NCBI GenBank assembly: GCA_030141605.1
Contig: JAQGDQ010000950.1
Coordinates: 45,001-77,247, forward strand
DNA: 32,247 nt
Reading direction: 5' to 3'
DNA from: Tubiluchus corallicola
Lineage: Eukaryota > Priapulida > Priapulimorpha > Priapulimorphida > Tubiluchidae
Part shown: positions 11,217 through 21,650 of the stretch, one piece after another
Layout of the letters: every line of letters starts with the position of its first letter
Numbering within the stretch: position 1 is the stretch's first letter
Notes under the pieces: generated by a model
Database searches by the model: none
Seen by the model: the letters and a program-made list of their open reading frames with translations, nothing else
What the model was told of the DNA's origin: nothing
Made by a program: the position numbers and the translations under genes

Positions 11217-11818
11217 TCAAGCAATTAGCACAATTTTGCAAAATTTTCGAAGAAATTATTAGTGGTTTTACTGCAGAACAAAATCGAGTAATATGCAAGA
11301 TCTTTGTAGGACTAATTTTTACTGGTGGTTCGAAGACGTAATCAAAAATCTTTCAATCTCAATTCGAAATCGAATTCGAAACACTCAAGTTCGATTCGAT
11401 TCGATACGAATTTTAGTTTTAGTTTTAGTTTAGTTTATTATTATCACCACATTCAATACAATATAAAGCACACAGTGACATCAAAATTATTACATTTACT
11501 GTAATAAATTATTGTTTCATACACTATTGTTATCATAAAAGAATAATTGTACCGCAGTGGGCTAGAGAAGCAAAGGCTTGTATAAGCCCACTGTCATGTG
11601 AACCCGATAAAAGAAGAATGGATGAGTGAACAAAAAAAAAGAACTGGGAGAAAGGTTAGATCACACAGGAAGGGTAGAAGGGTAGATAATTCGAAAGTCA
11701 CAAATTCGATTTGATTCGAATTCGAAACACTGAAGTTCGATTCGATTCGATTCGAAATCAAAAGTCACAAATTCGATTCGATTCGAATTCGCTTTCTGGT
11801 AGAGAATGCTCATCCCTA
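11217..11818 (+). mobile_element. hAT-type MITE, copy 1 (5'-truncated, interrupted)
   Basis: Homologous to the three complete copies described below, but the left terminus and first ~170 bases are missing. A LINE 3' end of about 280 bases sits inside it (about 11411-11690). The right end reads GAGAATGCTCATCCCTA. Confidence 0.8.
11411..11690 (-). mobile_element. LINE 3' end inserted in MITE copy 1
   Basis: On the minus strand it ends GGTGATAATAATAAAC followed by a (TAAAAC)n-type tail. This resembles the TGATAATAAATT ends of the other minus-strand LINE remnants in this window. No coding sequence is recognisable, so it is probably a 5'-truncated 3'UTR. Confidence 0.55.
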
Positions 11819-12217
11819 CGGAATACCACATGCGTTTCTCTTGCAGCAATAAGCAACAGCACGTCCAGAACTCTGCACCATTTCCTAGTTATAAATATTT
11901 TCAGAGAAATACTTGAGCAAAGTAACATGTTTCCCCAATAAAACAAACGCTTGGTACAAGCTTTACGATATCCAGGATGGCAGGACTGTTCCCGAATTCC
12001 CGGAACGATAGTCAAGTGGAACAAAACAGTAAACATTTAGCAAAAAAAATTATTCCAAGGCAACTACATATTTTAACACGCTTCGACTTCCCATTTTTTA
12101 TTTTGCTCGTCGTTGCTGCTGTTGTTATCGTCATTCCTTTGTTCTTTGCGCGCCGTTTTGCAAATCGGAATCCGGTTTGGGAAAATGGGGGTAAAGTGGA
12201 ATAGTTCTCACATTTCA
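11819..12217. other. Unremarkable stretch
   Basis: Overlapping short open frames on both strands show no recognisable domain. The plus frame 11977-12204 has a hydrophobic run (about residues 36-55), but nothing supports expression. Confidence 0.4.
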
Positions 12218-12486
12218 GGCATTTGAGTGGCTGAGCAGTTTAGATTTCCGACTGCAATCACGCAGTCTCGAGTTCGATACTAGCAGCTGCCAATGCCAGG
12301 GCATGTACCTCACGTGTGTGTTGCCTCCTAACCTGTTTTGTTGTAAGTGTAGGTCAGCCGTTAGTGCTAATGTTGTCTGTTGTCTGTGCTAATGAGCGAC
12401 GGTAAATAATTCTTGTCTTGTGCCTTTTGTCGTTGTCTCTTTTGGCTGATGAAACCGTCCAGAAGCAATTCTTGACGGTCACTATT
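12218..12486 (+). mobile_element. tRNA-derived SINE
   Basis: The head resembles a tRNA. An A-box-like GTGGCTGAGCAGTTTAGA lies near 12226-12243, then an arm CGACTGCAATCACGCAGTC, then a B-box GAGTTCGATAC near 12270-12280. A tRNA-unrelated body of about 200 bases follows. The A-B spacing and order fit an internal Pol III promoter of a Ser/Leu-type tRNA. The cloverleaf is imperfect and lacks a proper acceptor pairing, so it is a SINE rather than a tRNA gene. It ends just before MITE copy 2. Confidence 0.7.
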
Positions 12487-12501
12487 CCATTTACTAATCA
12501 G

Positions 12502-12881
12502 TAAGGGTGAGCATCGAACGTTCGAGTTCGAACGAGTTTTTTAAGTTCGAATTCGATTCGAATCTGAAATTATAGATTTGAATAATTCAGCACTCCAGCC
12601 ACACACGTTCTTTATCATTAAAATCTTACAATTAGCACAATTTAGCTACAGTTTCTGCACAAACCTTTTAACAAACTAATGGCGGTTTTACTGCGGAACA
12701 GAATCGAGCAATATGCATGATCTTTGTAAGACCACTTTTTACTAGCGGTTCGAAAACTGGTTCGAAAATCGTTCAATCTCAATTCGAATTCGAAACACTG
12801 AACTTCGGTTCGATTCGAATTCGAAAGTCACAAATTCGATTCGATTCGAATTCGCTTTCTGGTAGAGAATGCTCACCCCTA
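12502..12881 (+). mobile_element. hAT-type MITE, copy 2
   Basis: A 380-base non-autonomous element. It has inverted termini TAAGGGTGAGCAT / ATGCTCACCCCTA and flanking 8-base duplications CTAATCAG (12494-12501) and CTAAACAG (12882-12889), with one mismatch. The interior near both ends is rich in TTCGATTCGAATTCG. Eight-base duplications and YAGGGGTG-type ends are typical of the hAT superfamily. No transposase is encoded. Confidence 0.9.
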
Positions 12882-13105
12882 CTAAACAGGCGAGGTGTTG
12901 CTTGAGCTCGCGGTCAAGCATATGTCAAAATGTGGGTTTGTGTATTACAGAAGATTGTATACAAAGCAATATTTGATCTAGGAATTAACTTGCACCCTCG
13001 TATTGTACAGTGCACATGATAACCCAACAATAACCGATGTTCAGCCGAGACTCACTGAAGCCCACCAGCATCCTAGAGAAGTAGAAATAGCGGTGGAATG
13101 TTCTG

Positions 13106-13152
13106 CTAATTATAGTATGGGAAGCCAAGCTGCCTATAAAGTTTCTCAGCTG
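13106..13152 (+). promoter_or_regulatory. Predicted muscle-type core promoter
   Basis: Three motifs are tightly clustered. CTAATTATAG at 13106-13115 exactly matches the MEF2 consensus YTAWWWWTAR. CTATAAAG has its TATAAA at 13135-13140. The E-box CAGCTG lies at 13147-13152. Transcription would start near 13165, about 285 bases before the ATG of the Ig-domain gene. Co-occurrence of MEF2 and E-box sites at a TATA promoter is characteristic of striated-muscle genes. The assignment is inferred from sequence alone. Confidence 0.5.
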
Positions 13153-13164
13153 CCGGTTCATTAT

Positions 13165-13449
13165 TGGTACTAGTTCACAAGGTGGAGACGTGTAGTCGTG
13201 GATGGACTACACACCACCTCGATCGGTGCACTCTTTCCCGTGATATCTAACTGATTTGGCGGGCATCACCTATTCCGTGCAGCCTGCCAACAAGGGACAG
13301 TGACAGTGACAGTGACTCGTGGATTATATTTCTTTTTGTTCTTCAAATTTGTTGGTTGACAAGTGGTTTCATTCGGTTCAACTAATGCAGTGTGTGTGAT
13401 AAACGTGCTGGATTATTTAAAAGGTTAAAGAAACCTTTTAGTAGCAGCA
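13165..13449 (+). other. Probable 5'UTR of the Ig-domain gene
   Basis: Leader between the predicted start and the ATG. It holds a strong potential hairpin at 13181-13218, a (GACAGT)3 run near 13296-13315, and a five-codon upstream open frame (ATG at 13385, TGA at 13397-13399). An additional intron in the leader cannot be excluded. Confidence 0.45.
13181..13218 (+). promoter_or_regulatory. Perfect-stem hairpin in leader
   Basis: GTGTAGTC (13190-13197) pairs perfectly with GACTACAC (13205-13212) across a seven-base loop. GGTGG (13181-13185) pairs with CCACC (13214-13218) below a small internal bulge. It may be an RNA structure in the leader or a palindromic DNA site. Confidence 0.6.
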
Positions 13450-13457
13450 ATGGCAGA
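13450..13457 (+). CDS. Twitchin/titin-like protein, coding exon 1 (start codon)
   Basis: The ATG sits in a good context (GCAGCAATGG) and encodes Met-Ala plus the first two bases of a third codon. The exon ends at a perfect GTAAGT donor at 13458. Joining to the acceptor at 21462 gives GA+A (Glu) and then reads directly into the Ig domain of exon 2. The phase, the consensus donor, the upstream TATA/MEF2 cluster and the lack of competing sites make this the likely first coding exon. The alternative is that exon 2 is normally preceded by another exon and this ATG is coincidental. Intron 1 would be 8,005 bases. Confidence 0.6.
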
Positions 13458-13508
13458 GTAAGTCTTTCCTCAGTTCCTATCTTGCCCTTTAAGGCCTATA
13501 TAATAATT
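13458..13508 (+). other. Start of intron 1
   Basis: Donor GTAAGT. Intron 1 runs to 21462 and is described piecewise below. Confidence 0.55.
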
Positions 13509-14130
13509 ATATTGTAATTTATTATCACTTCAGCATGTATTTTTCCATTACAATTTGCATTATTACCTTTAACTACTATGCCCTATAACTAGAAAATGAA
13601 ATATAGTTACAATAACTACATTAGTATACTATAGCATGATATAGCAAGATAAAATAACAGACAGAGATAGAGAAAAAGAGAAAAGAAATGAATTAGAAAG
13701 AAGTTCAGCAGAGACACGATGCAAAAGTATGAAAATGTAAACTGGAAAATAACCAGTCGCGGGATTAACTGTGACTATCGGCAAAACCCAAAAATGCATT
13801 ATAAGTAAGATTTCAGCAGAAGAGATTTCATATATCTTTTAAAGCCAAATAATTTTCCATATGTTGTGACATAAATTGATATTTTATTCCATAAATTTGG
13901 AGCGGTAAATTTTAAAAAGTGTCCGGCAACATTGGTTCTGCATAACGGAATATAATATTCATTAAATCTAGTGAAGTGATGTTGGTGATTACGTACGAGG
14001 GGATTTATCAAACGCGGGGGTAATAAACTGTGGTGTGTGTTGTACAGGTAGATAGCAAGGTGGTAAGAAACTAAGTCATCCAAATTTAAAATTCCAGAGT
14101 TATATGGTATACTCCTACCGTACTACTAAT
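13509..14130 (-). mobile_element. LINE remnant with ORF2 C-terminus
   Basis: The minus-strand frame from about 14130 down to the stop at 13796-13798 reads the C-terminal tail of a non-LTR retrotransposon polyprotein. Blocks include NSGILNLDDLVSYHLAIYLY, then YNTHHSLLPP, FNEYYIPLCRTN, FTAPNLWNKIS and FKRYMKSLLLKSYL. This matches the usual order DL-x-x-x-x...LP...H-x-x-TR...P-x-LWN...FK-x-x-LK in Jockey/CR1/L2-like elements. An in-frame TAG near 14124-14132 closes it upstream. The 3' end is probably GTGATAATAAATTACAAT near 13509-13530. The element is 5'-truncated and antisense to the host gene within intron 1. Confidence 0.85.
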
Positions 14131-14377
14131 GAATAAAATTACTTGGCTACTCTTTCTGGTACATTTCAAATTGTTTAAAAGCAGGGAAAAGGATCTCTTG
14201 ATACTCGTCCTATTTATAGGTTTCGTGTGAATATTTTTATATCACGCTAGCACGACATTCACAAGCTGAGAACACAAGCTTGTGTCAGAGAGCCTTCAAT
14301 TTGATGAAGTTAACGCATTATCACGAAAAAGAAGACTTTAGTTAAAAGTTGAAAGTGATAATTACTCTGTAGCACCC

Positions 14378-14460
14378 ATTAATTCAATTCAATTCAAGTC
14401 GTTCATTTGTCTCAATGATCACATTACATTACAATCCACGCAGTTTTGATTTTACACTAA
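14378..14460 (-). mobile_element. LINE 3' tail fragment
   Basis: On the minus strand it ends GACAAATGAACGACTTGAAT followed by a (TGAAT)n-like tail, a typical CR1/L2-like 3' terminus. No coding sequence is seen. Confidence 0.5.
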
Positions 14461-14496
14461 AACTATATTAGAGTGCATTGATTTACAAGTATTTGT

Positions 14497-14892
14497 TAGG
14501 GGTGACCATCGAACGCTCGAAGTCGATTCGAACGAGTTATTTTAGTTCGAACTCGATTCGAATCCAAAACTATAGATTCGAATAATTCAGCACTTCAATC
14601 ACATATGTTCCTGATCACTAAAACGATTGAAACATCATGCAATTAGTATAATTTAGCTCTGATTTCTGCGCACAATTTTAAACAAATTACTAGTCGTTTC
14701 ATTGCAGAACAAAATCTAGTGATATGCATGATCTTTGTAAGACTAATTTTTACTGGTGGTTCGAAAACTTGTTCGAAAATCGTTCAATCTCAATTCGAAT
14801 TCGAAACACTGAACTTCGGTTCGATTCGAATTCGAAAGTCACAAATTCGGTTCGATTCGAATTCGCTTTCTGGTAGAGAATGCTCACCCCTA
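14497..14892 (+). mobile_element. hAT-type MITE, copy 3
   Basis: A 396-base element with ends TAGGGGTGACCAT / ATGCTCACCCCTA. The 8-base target duplications are GTATTTGT (14489-14496) and GTCTTTGT (14893-14900), with one mismatch. The interior is closely similar to copies 2 and 4. Confidence 0.92.
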
Positions 14893-14900
14893 GTCTTTGT

Positions 14901-15600
14901 AGCATGCAATCACAAACACCTACAATACCAGCATGTTAAAGAAATTGAAAAAGTATTTTTAAGTAATTTTTGAAATGCGTGGGCAAAATAAGGTTTAGAT
15001 CTTAAGTCTAAAGAGACCTTAAGTCTTAGTTCTAAAGTCGGAAGACAAAGGTATCAACGTAGCAAGTATTATGCTTGCAAACGTACCTACTAGTAGAGAG
15101 AAAAACAGAACTAGAACTTTTACAATAACTTATCATTAAAACAATAACGCAAAAACATGTATTAATGATAAGAAATAAAAATGTAATAAAAAACTGCACA
15201 GTTAAAAGAAACGCCATTATTTTTCCACATTTCCTTTACAATTTCTTTTATCTTTGAGGATTTTTTAGTAATTAAAAAAGAATAACAAATTAACAAATGA
15301 ACTGGGTGCTATAATTTGTTCAAATATTGTAAGGGATTTATTTGTTCGAAACAATATAGATTTCTTGTAAATAATGAATTTGCTAATTGTGATAATATCG
15401 GGGTTCTATTTGACATTTAATAGTTTAATAACGTTAAATATGGTTGATTTTCCAAAACTTGTAATTATAGCAGCACTTCACTGCGACTGTATTTAGATCA
15501 GCGACTTGCAATTTATCAGAGCCATAATAGGCTTCGTTCACCAAAGCGTGGCTTTACATTAAAAAAATAAAAATATGAAAAACATTGAAAGACACGAGCA
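14901..15600. other. Intron 1, no recognised feature
   Basis: AT-rich sequence. The minus-strand open frame 15032-15217 is hydrophobic but matches nothing known to me. Confidence 0.5.
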
Positions 15601-15765
15601 ATCATTTATTTATTTATTTATTTATTCATTTTTTTATTTATTTATTTATTCATTTATTTGTTCATTTATTTATTTGTTTGTTTATTTATTTGCTTATTCA
15701 TTCATTCATTTACTTATTTATTTATTTATCTGTTTATTCATTTATTTATTTATTTATTCCTTCAT

Positions 15766-15824
<59 letters not shown>

Positions 15825-15838
15825 TTCATTTATTGATT
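15601..15838. repeat. (TTTA)n microsatellite
   Basis: About 240 bases of ATTT tetranucleotides with TTCA and TTTG variants. On the minus strand it follows GCGAAATCAATAAATGAATA, so it may be the tail of a LINE whose 3'UTR lies at about 15839-15930. Confidence 0.95.
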
Positions 15839-16318
15839 TCGCATCAATAGCATACAATAATAACATGCAATTTACATACATATCAACAGGTATAATGATA
15901 ATAATTAGTACCTATTCGTAATTACACCACTGTGGCAATTAAAGAAGCCATGTCACAATTATAAATATAATAATTATTTAAACACGTGTCGATTTAATAA
16001 TTTGCTTGTTGAAGCTTCTGATCACAGCTAATCATTGTGATAGCTGTTCGCAAATTTTCACAAATTAAAATCCAAGAACCGCTGTACCTATCCTGATCTA
16101 TAATTGTTTATAATGTTGGGTATATACGTCATCATTATAATTACTAAATGAAGCCATGTTTATTTTACTTTACGAGTCATCTGAGAAGCCAGGCTAATAA
16201 CTTATTATAATTGAATTAAATTATTTATTTAAAATCAAACTTTAACAAAAATGAAAAGAGAAATCCCGGGGTTTGAATTTGAACACAAAATATTTTTTTT
16301 TGGATTCTATTCATTTGA
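15839..16318. other. Intron 1, AT-rich
   Basis: Apart from the possible minus-strand LINE 3'UTR next to the TTTA tract, nothing is recognised. Confidence 0.45.
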
Positions 16319-16326
16319 CCATTGGA

Positions 16327-16735
16327 TAGGGGTGAGCATCGAATGTTCGAATTCGATTCGAACGAGTTTTTTGAGTTCGAACTCGATTCGAACCTAAAAC
16401 TGTAGATTAGAATAATTCAGCACTTCAATCACATAATGTTCTTTTTTCATTGAAACGATTGAAACGTCATGCAATTAGCATAATTTAGCTGTGATTTCTG
16501 TACACAATTTTAAATAAATTACTGGTAGTTTTATTGCAGAACAAAATCTAGTGATATGCATGATCTTTGTAAGACTAATTTTTGCTGGTGGTTCGAAAAC
16601 TTGTTCGAAAATCGTTCAATCTCAATTCGAATTCGGTTTGAATTCGAAACACTGAAGTTCGGTTCGATTCGAATTCGAAAGTCACAAATTCGGTTCGATT
16701 CGAATTCGCTTTCTGGTAGAGAATGCTCACCCCTA
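16327..16735 (+). mobile_element. hAT-type MITE, copy 4
   Basis: A 409-base element with ends TAGGGGTGAGCAT / ATGCTCACCCCTA. Target duplications are CCATTGGA (16319-16326) and CCACTGGA (16736-16743), with one mismatch. It has an extra TTCGGTTTGAATTCG segment compared with copies 2 and 3. Confidence 0.93.
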
Positions 16736-16743
16736 CCACTGGA

Positions 16744-18942
16744 ACATCAATCTTTTATTAGTGCACTAGCTCATTTGTGCCAGGCCAATTTTTTCGCAAG
16801 CACATTAACGTTGGGTTTTTGTTGACTGGTGTTACCTCGCCGTTAAAACTTTTAAACAGATATTTTTTGATCTGATCTGCACGTAATTAATCACTTTCAT
16901 TTCTAAGCTATAAGATTATTAATTAGATATGAAATGATTCTGCAATTGTTATAAATGTTTAATGGCTTTAGAGCCTTAAAGCCGTAGGACTGTGTACTAC
17001 ATTTAAACTCCAGAACATCAAATATGTTCAATATGCAGCAATTGTCGTTTTATCTGTAATAATAAATTACAGCAATAAGTTTTTAGCGAAAACACGTAAG
17101 TTTGATACAGGTAAATTACTAAATTAGGTTAGGTAATTTTCGTCTGTAATTATACAAAAATAACAGCGAAATAGCCCTAATTGTATAAAGCAGTTCAATA
17201 CAGATAATTAGACACGTACATTTGGTCTCCCTGAGTTTTGGCGCTTATAACTTACAAAAAAGCAATAGAAATCAATTTCACATCGTATCAACTTGAATTG
17301 CATACCAGGTAATGTCTACCTGGCCAAGTACCTTGTCACATGACTGATGACAGTTAAAGGGGCAAGACCAAATTTAACAGGTAGGGAACCGTGTATGTGC
17401 ATAACAGACTGAGCCTCAATTTGTCAATGCAAAACTTTGCCTGAACACTAGACTCGATTTTGGCTGCAGTCAAGCCAAGATTCAAATATTACAATGGATT
17501 TGTTTGGGCAGTTTGCATTTTGTTCGTTTTTCCTTCCTGTTTAAAAATTGAACAATTGCGTGGTTCATATTATTATAGGTACCTCTTTTAGTTATTATAG
17601 TTACCTGTAAGAGCTATCCACTCTGTTACAAAACTGTATTACTAATTACAAAACTAATTATTAAAATTTTTTATAAGGTTCTTCTGAGCGCGAAAATTAC
17701 TCTCACAACTCATTTTATTACAACATAATGATACTCGCGCAAATATCTTATTTTTTGCAACTATTACATACGGGAGAGCTGAAATTTTGAAATTATTTGA
17801 GAGACATGCATGATCTGTAGTCAATACGGTAGAGCATCAAAAAAGTGCAAAATCTGTTTTCGTGGTTGTGCCTTAATGATTGACCCCAATACACTTGTGC
17901 TGTCAAGTAAAATCAAATTTGATCTGCCATGCATTGCTGCTAGTTAAGTGATAACGTTTTAGTAGTATTATGTAGTTAGTCATCATCATTAGCAGATAAT
18001 GGTCATTTAAATGTTATAGGAATTTTAAGCAGGCAAGTTACGAAAACATCAATAAGTTGGCACAGAGGCTTATAGAAAAAGTCGACATCGTAAAGTGTAT
18101 CAAATTATTTTCCTGCAATCAGCTTCATAATTTCAGTGCATTTGATACTGCAAACAAGAACATTATACTTTTGAAGAAAGGAATAAACAATTGTATTTTA
18201 AAAAAAACTCAAATTCAGAAATAGACAGTGTTCATAAAAATTATTCTTACTTCCCTTTGTTTAAGCACTTGTTGCGAAGTGGTCCTGGAGAAAAGCAAAC
18301 ATACGCCTAAAACGTGCTTCAAAGTCACACCTTTTGCTAGAAATTGCTTCTAGCAGCCGATGGTTAATTGAACAAGCCGCTGGTATAGCTTCTACTTGAA
18401 ATTCGTCTGTGGCCGCTAGAGCAGCTATTATAGCAATAATTCATGACACACTTTACGTTTTTGTTACATGTGCAATGTCTAGAAAGTATAGGGCTTTATT
18501 ACTGACTGAGTTTTAGTTCGCACTGTACACCAGTAAGTGTTTCACTGTTTGTGGCGTTGCCTCATTCCCATCCGTTAACTGTCAGGACTGACGGACCTTA
18601 CAGACTTGTTAACTGTTCTGTCTCGGTTTGCAGTTGTTCCAATTTTGGCTTAGATTTTCACTAAAGCTGTTAGTAAATTGTAAACAGCCTGGTAAACGCT
18701 GTTGGTGTTGAGTTTCTAGCTGCCGCATTTTTGGGGGTCAGACTAGCTAAAGACTGATTAGGGTTAGCTGGAAAGTGACCACGAAGCCGAAACGATCTAC
18801 CATGTAAATAAATAAACAAAACGGGCGAAATCGCCAAGAACTGTTCATAGCCAATGATGACATCACATTAATTTAGTCTCTGAGCTAATTTCAATACTTA
18901 TACTAATAGAAATTAGCGGCTAAAATGCAATGTTTTGTTTAC
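16744..18942. other. Intron 1, long featureless stretch
   Basis: About 2.2 kb with no array, transposon terminus or open frame that I can support. Confidence 0.5.
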
Positions 18943-19045
18943 CATAACATAACATAACATAACATAACAACATAACATAACAACATAATATAACATAACA
19001 TAACATAACATAACATAACATAACATAACAACATAACCTAACATA
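18943..19045. repeat. (CATAA)n pentanucleotide repeat
   Basis: Repeats of CATAA with occasional CAACATAA slips. It lies directly against the 3' end of the minus-strand LINE remnant, so it is probably that element's tail. Confidence 0.95.
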
Positions 19046-19560
19046 ATTTATTATCACCTACAAGAAATAAAAAGTACATGTAACAAAATGTGAAAAATTT
19101 ACTGTTAAACATTTTTACGTGTTTGACATACAAAAAAAAATCATAAAATCACTCACGCATCATGATTAGTAATAGAATTACAGTTAATTATAGGTTCATT
19201 ATTTGAGGAGAGGTGAGTATAGATACCTTTCAAAACTGTGTGTTAAGTCCCCGACTCTATCTGAACGGATTTTTCACAGTAAATGTTTATAATATTAACC
19301 ATATGATTGTCTAGTCTATTTTTGAACGAGTTTACACTAGTTGCTGAAACTACATGGTAAGGCAATCAAATCGATTCCACACATTAATACACCTCATAGC
19401 AAAAGAGTTACACGATTCCACACTGCTGTGAATCCTTGATGTCCTGTCTGTACAGTTCAAGACAGTTTCCACAAGTGTCATGGGTATGAATAAATGAAAT
19501 TCTACATTTGCTATACCGTGGACAACATTGTAAACAGTTAACTAATCGCCCCTAAAACGT
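19046..19560 (-). mobile_element. LINE remnant, ORF2 C-terminal end
   Basis: On the minus strand VVSATSVNSFKNRLDNHM is readable at about 19295-19352. It is typical of the last residues of a large class of animal non-LTR retrotransposon polyproteins (..WNSLP..VV-A-SVNSFKNRLD). Upstream residues are broken by stops and a frameshift between the WN block and this one. The 3' end GGTGATAATAAATTATGTTA joins a TTATG repeat tail. Antisense to the host gene in intron 1. Confidence 0.8.
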
Positions 19561-19784
19561 CCATATTCGTATGTATGCGTTGGAAGTTCTTGTAATTATA
19601 GTTTTATGAAGTTCCAAGAACACTTAATTACCACTTAAAGTAATACAGCTACCTTTTACATGCCTTGCCAGTAATCAAGAGTGGATTAAAGGTTGCACGG
19701 GCCTACGGTTATCGAAAAACGACGGGCCTAAATGAAGGTACTCATCTACAGGTCAGATTGTCATCAAACTGTAAAAATGAAATG

Positions 19785-20245
19785 TTAACCCTTTCAGTCA
19801 AAAATTATTTTTTAATAAAAAATTTTTTTTTGACTTGGTACTTTTGTCCAGTATGTCCATCCTGTTTATACATAATAATTAATAATTAGCTTTTTCTACC
19901 TAAATATAGCCTATATCCCACGGGATACATTGGGATTCAATGGAAGCATAAAATGTGCTTCATTTTGCAATTGCTAATAATTTTTTAAAGTATTTAAGAC
20001 ACTTAGTATGTGTGCTATGCTGATCTGTACAAAGTCGTCTCTAAAGTACAGTACCTTGCGCAGTTTTTTATGCTATGTAGATTTTCTAGTTTGCCATTTT
20101 ATCACCATTTTTAGTCTATTGTTATTGGCTTAAATCGAAATAACTATTAACAGATCAAATAACTGTCAGTTTTAAAATTTTATTAATTTTAAAGGCAGAA
20201 AATATTCTTGTATCCCACGGGATACAACGGGTAGGAAAGGGTTAA
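19785..20245. mobile_element. Possible piggyBac-like MITE
   Basis: TTAA at 19785-19788 is followed by CCCTTTC, and GAAAGGG is followed by TTAA at 20242-20245. The element thus has TTAA target duplications and short CCCTTTC inverted ends, as in piggyBac elements. Two near-palindromes TATCCCACGGGATAC (19914-19928 and 20211-20225) lie inside. No transposase is present. Confidence 0.5.
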
Positions 20246-20620
20246 TGTAGTTATGGAGCTGTTCTTCAGTTTATGTGTAGACCTATCAACAGCCTTGGTG
20301 ATGAATGGGAATGATTTTGTTCGTCATGAATTTTCGCCTAGGTTAATCAAGAAGCGAGTTACTATTCGTCATTGAGGCTACCTCTGATTCTAAAGGGTTG
20401 GACAAATAGAAGTATGCTGCACATGTCCAAATGTATTACTCTTTACAAGTGTTGAATTCTAAGTGTCTTATGTGTCCAAATGGCTCATGGGCTCAAATTG
20501 CCTATGTGGCCAAGACTACCTGAGTCCAAATGTTTTGTGGCCAAGCATCCTGCGTGCAAAATGTGTGAGTGTTCAGTGAAAAACGTAATATTTGTGTACA
20601 ATATAGGCTCGATCATTCAA
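20246..20620. other. Intron 1, degenerate short repeats
   Basis: A loose GTCCAAATG motif recurs at 15-35 base intervals between about 20420 and 20560, and again around 20850-20915. No gene is seen. Confidence 0.5.
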
Positions 20621-20781
20621 CTGCTTACTAGTAATGTAAATTCATTGAAATAACTTTGTTTGTCCTGAATTTTCTGCTTACTAGTAATGTAAATTCATTG
20701 AAATAATTTTGTTTGTCATGAATTTTCTGCTTACTAGTAATGTAAATTCATTGAAATAACTTTGTTTGTTGTGAATTTTCT
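20621..20781. repeat. 53-bp tandem repeat, 3 copies
   Basis: Units beginning CTGCTTACTAGTAATGTAAA start at 20621, 20674 and 20727. A diverged piece of the same context recurs at about 21220-21270. Confidence 0.92.
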
Positions 20782-21462
20782 GATGACAAAACATTGAAGA
20801 ACGAGAAGTGTGCAGTCTAAGTGTTCTAGACTTGTGAGAGTCTTACAAGTCAAATTCTTGTGTCTAAATGACCCAGGTGTCCAAATTACATATGTCTTGT
20901 CTCTAAATGTGCTGGTCTAATGTAGATCATCATTCATTACATCATTCCATTTTAAGCACTAATGTTTTTTTATCGCGATTCGCTTTAAATTTTCAGATTA
21001 TCTCCATTTTGTTCTATCACTGTGTGGGACAATCTAACAAGCTCTGCTTTTTGATTGCCCGCAACACATTTACCTTCGTGTATAAGTGAACAGTATTTGA
21101 GGCTTTTCCTGTGCAGTATTTCTTGTTTGTATTATATCCATTGTAGGCCTATTCACTAGATATTGTATATGTAACCATTGTAAATGTGTAAGGTGAAATA
21201 AATGACTTATGAAATATTTTGTGTACAAAATAGGTTAAATCGTTCAAGTGCTTACTGGCAATATGCAAAAAATGTCCTTGTCTTTCACATATTCAGTTTA
21301 AAAGATTTTGTTATTCTATAAACTAAATAAGCATTATCTCTGTTTATTAGTCATCGGTCTCAGGAGTCCGAGGACCTATGAAAATTTAGGGCCTGAGGTT
21401 ATTGCCTTATATTAGGCTAATGGTTAATACATCCCCGCCAGTAATGTTATATTTGTTTACAG
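20782..21462. other. End of intron 1
   Basis: No further repeat. The intron closes with GGCTAATGG (possible branch region near 21414-21422), a T-rich tract and TTTACAG at 21456-21462. Confidence 0.5.
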
Positions 21463-21606
21463 AGATAAAGATGGCATTGCTCCCGCATTTGCTCAAAAAC
21501 CTTCAATTAAACAAGCAGATGATGGAAGCAAAATCATGTTCAGCTGTAGGGTTCTTGCGGACCCTACTCCAACTATTTCATGGTTTCACAATGACGAACC
21601 ATTAAG
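21463..21606 (+). CDS. Twitchin/titin-like protein, exon 2 (first half of Ig domain)
   Basis: Encodes residues 3 (last base) to 51 (first two bases) of the model. Visible blocks are APAFAQKPSIKQ (residues 9-20), the B-strand FSCRV with Cys31, the ADPTP turn, and the C-strand ISWFHND with the invariant Trp43. This is the hallmark of I-set immunoglobulin domains in twitchin, projectin and titin, sarcomeric giants that bind thick filaments. The acceptor is TTTACAG and the donor is AAG|GTGAGT. Only the acceptor at 21461-21462 keeps the frame open, because using the next AG gives an immediate stop. The exact orthologue is not certain; obscurin, palladin or kettin-like proteins share the fold. Confidence 0.85.
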
Positions 21607-21650
21607 GTGAGTTCACAATATTTTAATTACGATGCAATTGTGCAGAATTT

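Noticed and set aside
12218-12290. True tRNA gene
   Set aside because: A- and B-box-like motifs are present, but the acceptor stem does not pair and a long SINE-like body follows.
13799-14083. Host gene on the minus strand
   Set aside because: Residues match the C-terminal end of non-LTR retrotransposon polyproteins, and the frame opens after a stop with no host-like exon context.
21402-21605. Plus-strand frame starting ATG at 21402
   Set aside because: It overlaps exon 2 in a different frame; the Ig-domain frame with splice sites is clearly the real one.
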